Shown: positions 35,163 through 44,869, numbered from the stretch's first letter. The stretch is 64,000 bases of DNA from an uncultured Collinsella sp. (GCA_900541125.1 UQIK01000001.1:62001-126000), one strand, 5' to 3'. Program-made: numbers and translations. The notes: generated by a model not told the origin, from the sequence alone.

Positions 35163-36076
35163 TAGCGCACCTCGCTAGAATCGACGCCGGGCACGCGGCG
35201 GCAGGAATACTCGTCCGTGGCAAACTTGGGGACCTGCACGGTCTCGAACTCGCGGGCAAGCGCGGCAGAAAGCTCGATGCCGGCGGCGCGGCGCACGGCC
35301 TGAATCGCCAGCGGGGCCGAGATGCGGCGGCGGTAGTCGGCCGAGCCCCAAAGGTTGGTGCCGTAGCTCAGCGCACGCACGGATGCGGCCAGAGCGCGAA
35401 GCTCATCCTCGGAAGGCTGCTCGTTGATAAGGCCGCACGCCTCGCCCTGCAGCAGGGTCGCGCGCAGCGGGCGGGCACCCACGGTGACATGCCAGCTGTT
35501 GTCCCACCAGGCGGCGGTGACGTTTAAGGAGGGGAAGTCGGTCGCGGCCTTGCGCACGGCCTCGTAGCTTGCGCGATAGTCGTGCTTAACGACCACGACG
35601 CGCTCGATCACGTCGCGCACGTAACCCATGTCCACGAACTCGGCGAGCGGCACGCGACCGGCGCCCGTCAGCTCAACATAGGAATCGAGCGCGAGGAAGG
35701 CGGAGAGAACGTCCGAGAAGCCAAAGCGGCCGTAGATGCTGCCGCCCACCGTGGCGGTATTGCGTAGCTGCACGCCCACGATGTCGTGGACAGCAAACTC
35801 AAAAACATTGTTGACAAGCGCGTTGAGCCCGGCATGACGCTCGAGCTGGCGCAGGGTGCACATGGCACCGATGCGAAACTCGGTCTCGGTCTCCTCGATC
35901 TGATCGAGTCCGCAGGCCGAAAGGTCAATCGCCGTCGCCACACGACGCGAACCCAGGCGCATCCAGATGCCGCCGCCCACAATCTTGTTGTTGCGGTTCT
36001 TCTGCAAGAGCTCATAGGCTTCGGCCGCGTTTCCAACACGGACGTAGGTACCGAACTTGAGCACGTTCTCCCCCAT
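35162..36076 (-). CDS. FAD-binding subunit of the molybdenum hydroxylase (CoxM-like)
   Basis: A 304-residue protein of the FAD-binding-domain family of molybdopterin dehydrogenases. GGGIWMRLG near residue 35 and VGGSIYGRFGFSDVLSAFLAL near 110 are the two FAD-contact motifs. The C-terminal domain is of the CO-dehydrogenase flavoprotein type. It is translationally coupled to the fused Fe-S/Mo subunit. Gene order FAD then Fe-S/Mo is normal. Confidence 0.88.
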   Translation of the reverse strand: MGENVLKFGTYVRVGNAAEAYELLQKNRNNKIVGGGIWMRLGSRRVATAIDLSACGLDQIEETETEFRIGAMCTLRQLERHAGLNALVNNVFEFAVHDIVGVQLRNTATVGGSIYGRFGFSDVLSAFLALDSYVELTGAGRVPLAEFVDMGYVRDVIERVVVVKHDYRASYEAVRKAATDFPSLNVTAAWWDNSWHVTVGARPLRATLLQGEACGLINEQPSEDELRALAASVRALSYGTNLWGSADYRRRISAPLAIQAVRRAAGIELSAALAREFETVQVPKFATDEYSCRRVPGVDSSEVR

Positions 36077-36171
36077 CTCTCCACTTGTCCAGTACCTTTA
36101 AGTGTACCAAACGAGGGGGCACAGCTCGTGTCGGGACAAAATGAACCGTTTTCCTCCGTCGCATGCGGATC

Positions 36172-36207
36172 AAAAAAGGCTCCCAGCCAAGATGGCTGGG
36201 AGCCTTC
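36172..36207 (-). terminator. gdhA terminator
   Basis: A 14-bp perfect stem (AAGGCTCCCAGCCA and complement) with a short loop is followed by UUUUUUG on the minus strand, 25 bp after the gdhA stop. Confidence 0.9.
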
Positions 36208-36231
36208 TGCGATGCTATATCGAGCGAAGAT

Positions 36232-37587
36232 TTAGCAGACACCCTGGGCGAGCATGGCGTCGGCGACCTTCAGGAAGCCGGCGATGTTGGCGCCCATGAC
36301 AAAGTTGCCCTCCTGGCCATACTCCTTGGCGGTGTCGTCCACGTTGTGGAACATGCCGCGCATGAGCTGCTCGAGCTTGCCGTCGACCTCCTCGAAGGTC
36401 CAGGACAGGTGCTCGGCGTTCTGGCTCATCTCCAGGCCGGACACGAGAACGCCGCCGGCGTTGGCAGCCTTACCGGGCATAAAGGCGACGCCGTTCTCCT
36501 GGAAGTAGGTCGTGGCCTCGATGGTCGTGGGCATGTTCGCGCCCTCGCCGACCACCTTGCAGCCGTTGGCGACGAGTGCCTGGGCGTCCTCGAGCAGCAG
36601 CGTGTTCTCGCGAGCGCAGGGCAGCGCGATGTCGCAGGGCAGCTGCCACACGCCGCGGCCGTCGCCCTCGTGCCACACGGCGTTGGGCTTCTCGTCAACG
36701 TACATAGCGAGCGTAACGCCCTTGTCGTGGCCGGAGCGCTTCTTATTGTAGACATGCTCAAGCACGGTGTAGTCAATACCGTCGGGATCCTCGACCCAGC
36801 CATGGGTGTCGGAGCAGGCCAGCACCTTGCCGCCGAGCTGGGAGACCTTCTGGACCGCGTAGATGGCGACGTTACCGGAGCCGTGAACGACGACGTTCTT
36901 GCCCTCGAAGGAGTCGCCGCGGCTCTTGAGGTACTCGTCCACAAAGTAGACCAGACCGTAGCCGGTGGCCTCGGTACGGGCGAGCGAGCCGCCAAAGGAG
37001 AGGCCCTTGCCGGTAAGGACGCCGGTCCACTCGTTGGTCAGGCGCTTGTACTGACCGAACAGGTAGGCAACCTCGCGGCCGCCAACGCCCAGGTCGCCGG
37101 CGGGAACGTCGGTGTTGGGGCCGATGTGGCGATAGAGCTCGGTCATGAAGGACTGGCAGAAGTGCATGATCTCGTTGTTGGACTTGCCCTTGGGGTCAAA
37201 GTCGGATCCGCCCTTGCCGCCGCCCATGGGAAGGGTGGTCAGGCTGTTCTTGAGAATCTGCTCCAGACCCAGGAACTTGAGCATACCCAGGGTGACCGTC
37301 GGGTTAAAGCGCAGGCCGCCCTTGTAGGGTCCAATGGCAGAGTTGAACTCGACGCGATAGCCGCGGTTGACCTGAACCTTGCCCTGGTCGTCGACCCAGG
37401 GAACACGGAACATGACGATGCGCTCGGGCTCGACGAGGCGCTCCAGCAGGGCGGCCTCCTCGTACTCGGGGTGGGCGTCGAGCGCCGGCTGGATGGTGCC
37501 GAGGATCTCGGTCGCGGCCTGGATGAACTCAGGCTGCTCGGGATAGCGGGCCTTGAGCTCTTCGAGAACTTTCTGCGTGTAGCTCAT
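36232..37587 (-). CDS. gdhA: Glutamate dehydrogenase (hexameric, NADP type)
   Basis: A 451-residue enzyme that interconverts 2-oxoglutarate plus ammonia and glutamate. The substrate region GPYKGGLRFNPTV is near residue 87. The catalytic lysine lies in LPMGGGKGGSDFDPKGKS near 120. PAGDLGVGGREV and the Rossmann motif VVHGSGNVAIYAVQ near 230 follow. Length is normal for the small hexameric class. The ribosome site is GGAGGAAGC before ATG. The upstream gap of 256 bp holds its promoter region. Confidence 0.96.
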   Translation of the reverse strand: MSYTQKVLEELKARYPEQPEFIQAATEILGTIQPALDAHPEYEEAALLERLVEPERIVMFRVPWVDDQGKVQVNRGYRVEFNSAIGPYKGGLRFNPTVTLGMLKFLGLEQILKNSLTTLPMGGGKGGSDFDPKGKSNNEIMHFCQSFMTELYRHIGPNTDVPAGDLGVGGREVAYLFGQYKRLTNEWTGVLTGKGLSFGGSLARTEATGYGLVYFVDEYLKSRGDSFEGKNVVVHGSGNVAIYAVQKVSQLGGKVLACSDTHGWVEDPDGIDYTVLEHVYNKKRSGHDKGVTLAMYVDEKPNAVWHEGDGRGVWQLPCDIALPCARENTLLLEDAQALVANGCKVVGEGANMPTTIEATTYFQENGVAFMPGKAANAGGVLVSGLEMSQNAEHLSWTFEEVDGKLEQLMRGMFHNVDDTAKEYGQEGNFVMGANIAGFLKVADAMLAQGVC

Positions 37588-37801
37588 GCTTCCTCCAATG
37601 ATGGGAAACGAAAAATGTTGGTCGCGGCACCCTATGCGCCGCGAACTTTATCGAGTATGGATAATATCGCACTGTTGCAGCAAAGTTTCGCATAAGCCGA
37701 CGGGCGGATGTTTCGTTTTGATTACGATGCAGGTAGAAGCGTTTTCGAGCACTCGACGTACAAATCGCGTGTTTCGAAGCTGTTTCGTCCACGTGTTCCA
37801 A

Positions 37802-37836
37802 ACCACCACATTGGGGACAGGCACCTTTGTGGTGGT
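37802..37836 (-). terminator. Hairpin after the DUF3343 gene
   Basis: ACCACCACA and TGTGGTGGT form a 9-bp stem with a 17-nt loop, 8 bp after the DUF3343 stop. The U-tract is short (UUUGG), so termination is uncertain. Confidence 0.4.
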
Positions 37837-37843
37837 GTGGTGG

Positions 37844-38254
37844 TTAGAGGACGAGCTGATGGTAGTCGGCGGGGGTTACGCGGCCCTCGGTGGCAGCGCG
37901 GAAGGCGGCGAGGGCGTCGCCCGAGAACGGCATTGCCCAGCACAGCCCGCAGCCGGCGGTAATGGAGCCGGGCAAAGGCATAATGCGCCCGGGCACGCCG
38001 GCATCCAGGCACAGCTGCTCGCATTCCATCACATCGAAGGTGCTATCGAACGAAACGATGATCTTGCGTTCGTGATCAGGGGCATCGCCAAACGAGGCCT
38101 CGCGGTGCGACTCGCGATACGCAGCCGCCGCTGCCTCTTCCTCGGCCGTATGTCCACAGCCGCCACAACCGCAGGTACAAGGCTCGGACCCATCGCAAGC
38201 GCAAGGTTCCCCGGTATCGGGGCAAATATCATGTGACACGGCATCTCCCGTCAT
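37844..38254 (-). CDS. DUF3343 protein, putative Se/S carrier
   Basis: A 136-residue protein. The C-terminal 75 residues match the DUF3343 pattern: IIVSFDSTFDVMECEQLC, then GVPGRIMPLP and SITAGCGLCWAMPF with the conserved Gly-Cys-Gly-x-Cys. The first ~45 residues are a cysteine-rich extension (CACDGSEPCTCGCGGCGH) that may bind metal. DUF3343 proteins are called putative selenium or sulfur carriers because they co-occur with selenium genes; the position next to mobA, selC, selB and selA fits that. Confidence 0.75.
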   Translation of the reverse strand: MTGDAVSHDICPDTGEPCACDGSEPCTCGCGGCGHTAEEEAAAAAYRESHREASFGDAPDHERKIIVSFDSTFDVMECEQLCLDAGVPGRIMPLPGSITAGCGLCWAMPFSGDALAAFRAATEGRVTPADYHQLVL

Positions 38255-38268
38255 TGATGTATGCAGAT

Positions 38269-38901
38269 CTAGGCGAGCAGCTCGGCTGCCGCAAACTCCT
38301 CGGGCGTATTGACGTTTTCGAAGCAGAGCGTCGAGCCGGCGGCCTTAACGATCTGCGGCTCATCCATATAACCGGCCTGAACGCGATTGATCAGGCAGCG
38401 AATGCGCTGTCGGTCGCAGGAGAGCAGCTCTTGGGCAACCGGCGCACACGCGTCACGGCGCCAGACGGCGCAAAGCGGCTCAATCCCCCGCTCCTCGCGC
38501 GGCACGCACACGTCGAGTGCCTCGGCCTCGACACAGCCGGCAAGGGCACCGATTAGCTCTGAAGAGACAAACGGCATATCACAGGCGACGATAGCAACGA
38601 GAGGCAGCCGGGCCGCAGTCAGCGAACTCGCGATGCCGCGCATGGCGCCCGCCGGCCCCTCAAGGTCCGACACTATTCGCGGCACCAGGCCGCCAAACGC
38701 GCGCTCCTCAAGGTAGGCAAGCTCGCTGGGACGCGAAGTCGTCACGACCAACTCGCCGGCAACTGTCGCCAGCCGACCCAGCACGCGCTCGATGAGCGGT
38801 TCGCCGCAAAACGTCATGCGCGCCTTATCGCGGCCCATGCGTGAGGACAGCCCGCCCGCTTGGACGACACAAGAAAGATCGGCCCGTCTTACGGTAGTCA
38901 T
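38269..38901 (-). CDS. mobA: Molybdenum cofactor guanylyltransferase MobA-like
   Basis: A 210-residue nucleotidyltransferase. The N-terminus has the GTP-binding signature VVQAGGLSSRMGRDKARM. VACDMPFVSSELI near residue 105 carries the metal-binding Asp, and GIEPLCAVWRR near 150 is typical of MobA. It attaches GMP to molybdopterin to make the bis-MGD cofactor needed by FdhF and by the oxidoreductase at 42688. The start was set at the ATG closest to the family start; the frame is open far upstream into other sequence. Confidence 0.85.
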   Translation of the reverse strand: MTTVRRADLSCVVQAGGLSSRMGRDKARMTFCGEPLIERVLGRLATVAGELVVTTSRPSELAYLEERAFGGLVPRIVSDLEGPAGAMRGIASSLTAARLPLVAIVACDMPFVSSELIGALAGCVEAEALDVCVPREERGIEPLCAVWRRDACAPVAQELLSCDRQRIRCLINRVQAGYMDEPQIVKAAGSTLCFENVNTPEEFAAAELLA

Positions 38902-39056
38902 ACGGCAAACCACCCCCATCGGCATGCTCAAAACCCGGCATGCGAAGCCAAATACCGTCGCCGATAAAGCGAGCGGCACGGCAAACCCATGCAAAAACAA
39001 AACAGCGCCTTTGCGGCACGCAGCAAGACCGCGAGCACAAAAGCGCTGGTAGCGTA

Positions 39057-39153
39057 TGGCGGGAACGTATGTGAATCGAACACATCCAAGACGTTTTGCA
39101 CGCCTCGCAACGGTTTTGAGGACCGCGGAGCCCACCGGAGCCCATCCGTTCCC
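39057..39153 (-). tRNA. selC: tRNA-Sec (anticodon UCA)
   Basis: A 97-nt minus-strand tRNA with acceptor GGGAACG/CGTTCCC, discriminator G and encoded CCA. The anticodon loop CCTCAAA gives UCA, which reads UGA. The variable arm is very long (GCGAGGCGTGCAAAACGTCTTG), and the T-arm is GATGTGTTCGATTCACAT. These are the features of selenocysteine tRNA. It lies 37 bp after the selB stop and would serve the UGA in fdhF. Confidence 0.93.
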
Positions 39154-39189
39154 AAGTGCGGCGGTATTTTACCAAACCGAGCAGCCAAT

Positions 39190-41157
39190 CTAGCGCAGGG
39201 ACCTCAGGCCGCCGGCATCCTTGTCGAGCACCGTAAAGCGCACGGCATCCAGGTGCTCCAAGATGCTGATGGCACGTTTGCGCGACACGCCCAGGGCCTC
39301 GCGCAGCACGCTCGTGGTGGCAGCGCCACCGGCATCGGCGATGGCGGCGGCGACGAGCTCGCGCGCATGGGCCTCGGCGGCAGCGGACAGGGCGACGTCG
39401 CGCTCGACCTTAACGATCAAGCGATTGAGCGAAAGCTCGCGCAGGGCACGCGTCATGGTGTCGCGATCGAGCTGCAACTGCTCGCCCACCTCGGGCAGCG
39501 TCGGCGCATCGAGGCCGGCTTCGTCCAGCAAGGCAACGATACGTTCGCAAGCCTCGCGCACCACGCGTGCCGCCGCGGCGGCCGAGTGCGGGTCGAACAC
39601 CTCGGCACCCTCGGCGGCACACACGCCACGCGAGCAGCCCTCGGAAATCAGGGCTGCGGCAACTGCATCATCAGCGGCAGGCCACGCAGCATGGGCAACG
39701 GCGCCGGGCGTAAAGCCCGTCTCCTTGGGAGACGCCGTATGCATGGCTGACAGGGTCGCCGCCAGTGCATCCATCGCGGCGTCGAGCACCACGGCGTTCG
39801 CCAAGAGGTCAGCATCACCCACGGCAAGCTTGCGAACAGAGCCCTGCGACACCAACCCGCGCAGTGCGGCATCGACCTCGCCGACACCAAGATCCAAAGC
39901 CTCGGCAACATCAACCGCCGTAACCGGCAGCATCTGCAGCGCCAGCCAAGCACCCACACCGCCCGCGATATCGCCGGACTCGAGCGCCGCAAACAGTGCG
40001 TGCTCGCCGGCAGAAAGCTCGCGCGAGCGACGGCAGAGCGAAAGCAGCACGCGCCCGCCGCCGATGAGCATAACGGGCGAATACGACAGCACCACGGCAT
40101 GGTCTCCGGCTCGCAGCGGCAGCGGCTCCTCCAGGCGCACCTGTACGGCACGGGTCTCGCCCACCGCCATGGGGGCCTCGCCCTCCATGAGCATGATGCG
40201 ACCGACGACCTCGGCCGTGCCGGCCATCACATGCACGCGCGCGCCCGACTCGAGCACGCGCGGCTTGGCGCCCTCGCGGCCCAGGTAGGTGAACGTCATC
40301 ATAAAGCGCAACGTCTGACCAAAGCGGTCCGCCAAGCCCAGCATCTCGCCACGGTCAAGCGCCGCGACACCGTCACCAACCAGGTTGAGCGCCACACGCT
40401 GACCAGGCAGCGCGCGCGGCGTATCGCCATGCACCTGAATCCCGCGCACGCGACAGACCGTACGCGACGGCAAAGCCATCAGCTCGTCGCCCACCGCAAC
40501 CGGCGCATCGTGCAGCGTTCCCGTTACGACAGTGCCGACGCCCTTAATCGTAAAGCAGCGGTCAATTGGCAGGCGCGGCGCGGCATCGGTGCGCTCGGCA
40601 CGGTCGCGGCAGGCATCCCAGCAGGCACTTACCTGCTCGTCGAGCACCGCAAGCAGCCCGTCGATCCCCTCGCCCGTCTTAGACGACACGGGCACAATCG
40701 GCGCGCCCGCAAACACGGTACCCGACAAAAAGTCATCGACATCGAGCTCGGCAAGCTCGGTCATCTCGGCATCGGCCAGGTCACACATAGTCAGCGCCAC
40801 CACCATATGCGTGACGCCCAGCAGCTCCAGCACGTGCACGTGCTCGCGGGTCTGCGGCATTACGCCCTCAACGGCAGAGACCACCAGCACGGCCACGTCG
40901 ATGCCCGTGGCGCCCTGCACCATGGCGCGCAGGTAGTGGGCATGGCCGGGCACGTCGACGAGGCCGACGATCTTGCCACTCGGCAGCGCCAGCTCGCCAA
41001 AGCCAAGTTCCACGGTCATACCGCGACGGCGCTCAACCTCCAGACGGTCGGGATTCTTGCCGGTCAACGCCTCGATCAGTGCCGACTTACCGTGGTCGAC
41101 GTGGCCCGCCGTGCCAACGATAACGGGACACTCCACCAGCGCTTGAACCTCACTCAT
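39190..41157 (-). CDS. selB: Selenocysteine-specific elongation factor SelB
   Basis: A 655-residue GTPase that brings Sec-tRNA to UGA codons marked by a SECIS hairpin. G1 is GTAGHVDHGKS near residue 15 and G3 is DVPGH near 68. The winged-helix domains for SECIS binding fill the C-terminal ~250 residues, ending with the typical VSRKRAISILEHLD. In G4 the usual TKxD reads TMCD, so the lysine is missing, which is odd. It overlaps selA by 4 nt (ATGA). Confidence 0.92.
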   Translation of the reverse strand: MSEVQALVECPVIVGTAGHVDHGKSALIEALTGKNPDRLEVERRRGMTVELGFGELALPSGKIVGLVDVPGHAHYLRAMVQGATGIDVAVLVVSAVEGVMPQTREHVHVLELLGVTHMVVALTMCDLADAEMTELAELDVDDFLSGTVFAGAPIVPVSSKTGEGIDGLLAVLDEQVSACWDACRDRAERTDAAPRLPIDRCFTIKGVGTVVTGTLHDAPVAVGDELMALPSRTVCRVRGIQVHGDTPRALPGQRVALNLVGDGVAALDRGEMLGLADRFGQTLRFMMTFTYLGREGAKPRVLESGARVHVMAGTAEVVGRIMLMEGEAPMAVGETRAVQVRLEEPLPLRAGDHAVVLSYSPVMLIGGGRVLLSLCRRSRELSAGEHALFAALESGDIAGGVGAWLALQMLPVTAVDVAEALDLGVGEVDAALRGLVSQGSVRKLAVGDADLLANAVVLDAAMDALAATLSAMHTASPKETGFTPGAVAHAAWPAADDAVAAALISEGCSRGVCAAEGAEVFDPHSAAAAARVVREACERIVALLDEAGLDAPTLPEVGEQLQLDRDTMTRALRELSLNRLIVKVERDVALSAAAEAHARELVAAAIADAGGAATTSVLREALGVSRKRAISILEHLDAVRFTVLDKDAGGLRSLR

Positions 41158-42611
41158 CGTGCAACCGCCTTCTCAACGCACGCGACGAGCGTCGATGCCG
41201 CCGTCTCGATATCGCGGTCGCCCACGAGTGTGCGCACATCAAACAAAATGCGGTCGTGCGAGGCGCGCGTGACGACCGGCGTATCGAAGTCTTGGACGAG
41301 CGAGCGCTTGAGCGCGTCGAGGGACAGGCGCCCGTCGACCGGGCAGAGGGCCACGCACATCGTGGGCAGCTCGACGGTAGGCAGCGAGCCGCCGCCGGGA
41401 GTCGACGACTCCTCGACAATCTCCACCTGCACGGCACACGGGCAACCCGCCTTATCGAGCCCGGCGACCATACGATCGCGCAGCTTGCGGGCACGTCGCT
41501 CCAAATGGGCCTGCGGCAGCGTAAGCATGTTGAGCACCGGCACCTCTCGATGGGCCACATCCGTCCCGTCCATGTAGATGCGCAGAGTGGCCTCGAGCGC
41601 CGCGAGCGCCAACTTGCCCGGGCGCAGGGCGCGCATAAGCGGATGCGACCCACAGGCCTGGACCAGATCGCGACGGCCCATGATAATGCCCGCCTGTGCG
41701 GCACCGAGCAGTTTATCGCCCGAGCACGACACCAGATCGAGCCCCGCCGCGACCGAAGCCGGCGTGGGCTCCTCGCCGCCGCGCACCAAGATGTCGTCGG
41801 GCAACAGCGCGCCCGAGCCCTGGTCTTCGTAGAAGAGCAGGCCGTGCTTATGGGCCAGCGCGGCGAGCTCCCTTGAGCTCACTTCCTCGTGGAAACCCTC
41901 GATGCGATAGTTGGAAGGATGGACCTTGAGGATCATCGCCGTATCGGGCGTAATGGCGCGCTCGTAGTCGCTCAAATGCGTACGGTTGGTGGCCCCGACC
42001 TCAACGAGCTTGGCACCCGAGGCCTCCATAACATCGGGGATACGGAAGCTGCCGCCAATCTCGACAAGCTCACCGCGGCTGACGATGACCTCCTTGCCTG
42101 CGGCATGGGTCGCCAGCACCAGCAGCACCGCGGCGGCATTGTTGTTGACCACGAGCGCGTCCTCGGCACCGGTGAGCGAGCGAATCAGCTGCGCGGCGTG
42201 CTCCTTGCGCGACCCGCGCGAACAGGTGTCCACACTGTACTCGAGCGTACTGTACCCGCGCGCAACCTCAGCCACGGCCTTTACCGCCGACTCCGCGAGC
42301 GGGGCTCGACCCAGGTTGGTATGGATGACCACACCCGTGGCGTTGACGGCAGGACGCAGGCTCGGCAGCGCGGATCGATGCGCACGCCACTCGATCGCCG
42401 AGGCCAGGTCACGCTTAGAGCGCGGGGCGGCACCGGCGCGAATGGCGGAGCGCTCCTCGTCGAGCTCGGCCGTGACGGCGGTATGCACCACCGCGTCGCA
42501 GGTCTCCCCCGCCGCCTTCACTACCGGCCACTCGGCAAGCAGCTCGTTGACGGAGGGAATGGCGCGCAGGCGGGCGCGCACCTCATCGGACATGTTCTGG
42601 CTATCGCTCAT
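41154..42611 (-). CDS. selA: L-seryl-tRNA(Sec) selenium transferase
   Basis: A 485-residue PLP enzyme that converts seryl-tRNA(Sec) to selenocysteinyl-tRNA using selenophosphate. Motifs seen are IPSVNELL at the N-terminus, VINTNLGRAPL (here VIHTNLGRAPL) near residue 95, VNNNAAAVLL near 155 and the PLP lysine in SCSGDKLLGAAQAG near 285. Length fits the family. AAAGG six bases before ATG serves as ribosome site. It is co-transcribed with selB. selD is not in the window. Confidence 0.95.
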   Translation of the reverse strand: MSDSQNMSDEVRARLRAIPSVNELLAEWPVVKAAGETCDAVVHTAVTAELDEERSAIRAGAAPRSKRDLASAIEWRAHRSALPSLRPAVNATGVVIHTNLGRAPLAESAVKAVAEVARGYSTLEYSVDTCSRGSRKEHAAQLIRSLTGAEDALVVNNNAAAVLLVLATHAAGKEVIVSRGELVEIGGSFRIPDVMEASGAKLVEVGATNRTHLSDYERAITPDTAMILKVHPSNYRIEGFHEEVSSRELAALAHKHGLLFYEDQGSGALLPDDILVRGGEEPTPASVAAGLDLVSCSGDKLLGAAQAGIIMGRRDLVQACGSHPLMRALRPGKLALAALEATLRIYMDGTDVAHREVPVLNMLTLPQAHLERRARKLRDRMVAGLDKAGCPCAVQVEIVEESSTPGGGSLPTVELPTMCVALCPVDGRLSLDALKRSLVQDFDTPVVTRASHDRILFDVRTLVGDRDIETAASTLVACVEKAVAR

Positions 42612-42687
42612 GTGCGGCCTTTCAAAACCAAAGGTGAATCAATCGTTCGGACGTCAAACTATCAGCCAATTCGATCGGCTGAGTCAA

Positions 42688-44805
42688 TCAATCGCTATTA
42701 TCCTCGCGCGCCGCGATCTTTTCCACGCGAACGGCGTTTTCCTGAGTGAGCGCGGCGCCCGTCAACGGGTCCCAACGCAACGGTGTATGGTCGAGCGGGC
42801 CGACGCCCAAGGCTTGAGCGCCGCCGGCATCGGCGCCAAACGAACGTCCGCCGGGGGCGGCCGACGTAAAGATACACGCCGGATGCAGATACGGCGTCGT
42901 CTCCACGCGCACGTGGTCGCGGCCCATATCGCTCACGAGCTCGACGATCTCGCCGTCGGCGATGCCCATGTGCGCAGCAGCATCGACATTCATCTGCACG
43001 GCATCCAGGTCCGATCCAGCCTCGGCGGCACCTTGAGCCGCAAGCCTGCGCGAGGTGTGCGACTCAAAGGGACGGTTGCCACTAATGAGGCGAAACATCC
43101 CCGGGCCGGGCTCCACCATGGGCGCAATCCAGTTGGGCACACGACCCATGCCGACTCGTTCCCATACGTCGCTTGCCAGCGCAATTTTGCCGCCGGCAAG
43201 CGGAATCACCGGCTCACCCGTGCGCGACGGCAGCGCCACGCCCGTATCGGCCCAGCCGCGCTCCTTGAGCTCGTCCAGATCGATCCCAAAAGGCGCCACC
43301 TGGGCAGCCGTCAGATCGTCAGACGTAAACTGGAAATACTCGCCCACGCCACACGCCTGCGCCAGACCGGCAAAAATCTCCCGACCGGGACGTGTGCCGT
43401 CATGCTGCACGGGCAGCACGGCGTTGCGGTAGAACACGCGCGAATCGTTGACGCCCACGACTGTGCCCACACCGCGATCGGCCTCCAGATACGTCACGTC
43501 GGGCAGCACGAAGTCAGAAGCACGCGCCGTCTCGGACCAACGAATATCAATCGTCACAAGCAAGTCGAGCTGCTGCAAAATACCCAACCAAGCCTGTGCA
43601 TTGCCATAGCCCGCACCGGGGTTACTGGCATAGACGATGAGCCCACGCAAATCGCCGGCAAGAATCGACTGACCGATGGTCGTGCACAGTCCGCGCACCG
43701 GATCGACCAGTGGATAGCGCTCGGACCCCAGCTTGGGCTCGCGCGGCACCGGCGGCGTCGCAAAGCGCGTGGGATCGAGGTCGCCCAGTGAAAGCAGTGT
43801 GGGCGGATTGAGCGCGCCACCCGCATGTCCAATACAGCCCAGCAGCACATCGACCAAGCAGATAGCGCGTGCGGTCTGGGTGCTATTGGCATACGCGATG
43901 CCGATGCCACCATGAAAACCCGCATCCACCACAGCGGCAGGCGCGGCGGCAGCGAGATCGCGCGCCGTGGCGACAATCTCTGCGGCCGGCACGTCGCACA
44001 TCGATTCGGCCCACTCGGGTGTCCAAGCACTGGCCGCCTGCGCCAGCTCGTCAAAGCCTGTGGCGTAGCGGTCCACGAACCCGTGATCGTACAGGTCCTC
44101 GGCTACCAGCACATGTGCGATACCCAGCAGCAACGCCAGATCGCATCCAGGACGTACGCGCAGCCAGCGGTCGGCAAGCGCAGCCGAGCCACTGCGCCGG
44201 GGGTCAACCACGATAATCTTAGCCCCACGTCGACGGGCATCGTTGAGCGCATCAACGGCCCCCATCGTCGACGAATCGACAATGGAGCGCCCCAGATACA
44301 TGATGCAATCGGTGTGCGCAAGGTCGGAGGCGGGACTATAGCCCAGGCTGTGCTCCCAACCGGTAAGTCGGCTTACCTCGCAGGCACCGTCGGCACCGTA
44401 CACGTTGGGCGAACCAAGCGCATGCATAAAACGATACGCCCAGTAGCGGTCGAACGAGGGAACGCCGAGCGTCATGCCCAGTGCACGAGGCCCGCACTCG
44501 TCAACAATCCCCAAAAGACGCTCGGCAATCTGCGCGAACGCCTCGTCCCAGGTAATCGCATCGAACCCCGAGCCATCCCGGCGGCGTCGCATGGGGTGCA
44601 CAATGCGGTCACGCTCGTCAAACGGCATTGCCAGGCGATGCCGTCCGCGGGCGCACAGGGCACGCGCCGCGCACGGATGCCCCGGCACCGGCAACTCGGC
44701 CACCACACGCCCATCCTCAACATGGGCCGCAAAGGCGCAATCGGCATAGCATCCCCCGCATGTCGTCACCACGGAACGACCGTCATGCTCCACAGCAGAT
44801 GCCAT
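42688..44805 (-). CDS. Molybdopterin oxidoreductase catalytic subunit, orphan (Psr/Phs-like)
   Basis: A 705-residue bis-MGD enzyme of the DMSO reductase family. The N-terminal 4Fe-4S site is CGGCYADC with a later CAARALCARGR. The Mo ligand is probably the Cys in GADGACEVSR near residue 140. Molybdopterin motifs include YLGRSIVDSS and the C-terminal molydopterin dinucleotide-binding domain near 585. No Fe-S or membrane partner subunit is adjacent, which is unusual; it lies between selA and focA. Substrate is unknown (thiosulfate, polysulfide, or another S or N compound). The start has AAGGGG before ATG. Confidence 0.8.
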   Translation of the reverse strand: MASAVEHDGRSVVTTCGGCYADCAFAAHVEDGRVVAELPVPGHPCAARALCARGRHRLAMPFDERDRIVHPMRRRRDGSGFDAITWDEAFAQIAERLLGIVDECGPRALGMTLGVPSFDRYWAYRFMHALGSPNVYGADGACEVSRLTGWEHSLGYSPASDLAHTDCIMYLGRSIVDSSTMGAVDALNDARRRGAKIIVVDPRRSGSAALADRWLRVRPGCDLALLLGIAHVLVAEDLYDHGFVDRYATGFDELAQAASAWTPEWAESMCDVPAAEIVATARDLAAAAPAAVVDAGFHGGIGIAYANSTQTARAICLVDVLLGCIGHAGGALNPPTLLSLGDLDPTRFATPPVPREPKLGSERYPLVDPVRGLCTTIGQSILAGDLRGLIVYASNPGAGYGNAQAWLGILQQLDLLVTIDIRWSETARASDFVLPDVTYLEADRGVGTVVGVNDSRVFYRNAVLPVQHDGTRPGREIFAGLAQACGVGEYFQFTSDDLTAAQVAPFGIDLDELKERGWADTGVALPSRTGEPVIPLAGGKIALASDVWERVGMGRVPNWIAPMVEPGPGMFRLISGNRPFESHTSRRLAAQGAAEAGSDLDAVQMNVDAAAHMGIADGEIVELVSDMGRDHVRVETTPYLHPACIFTSAAPGGRSFGADAGGAQALGVGPLDHTPLRWDPLTGAALTQENAVRVEKIAAREDNSD

Positions 44806-44869
44806 CTCGATTACCCCTTTCATCAGCCAAACACAACAGGCCAACAGCCCGGCAACGAGCCCCAGACCC

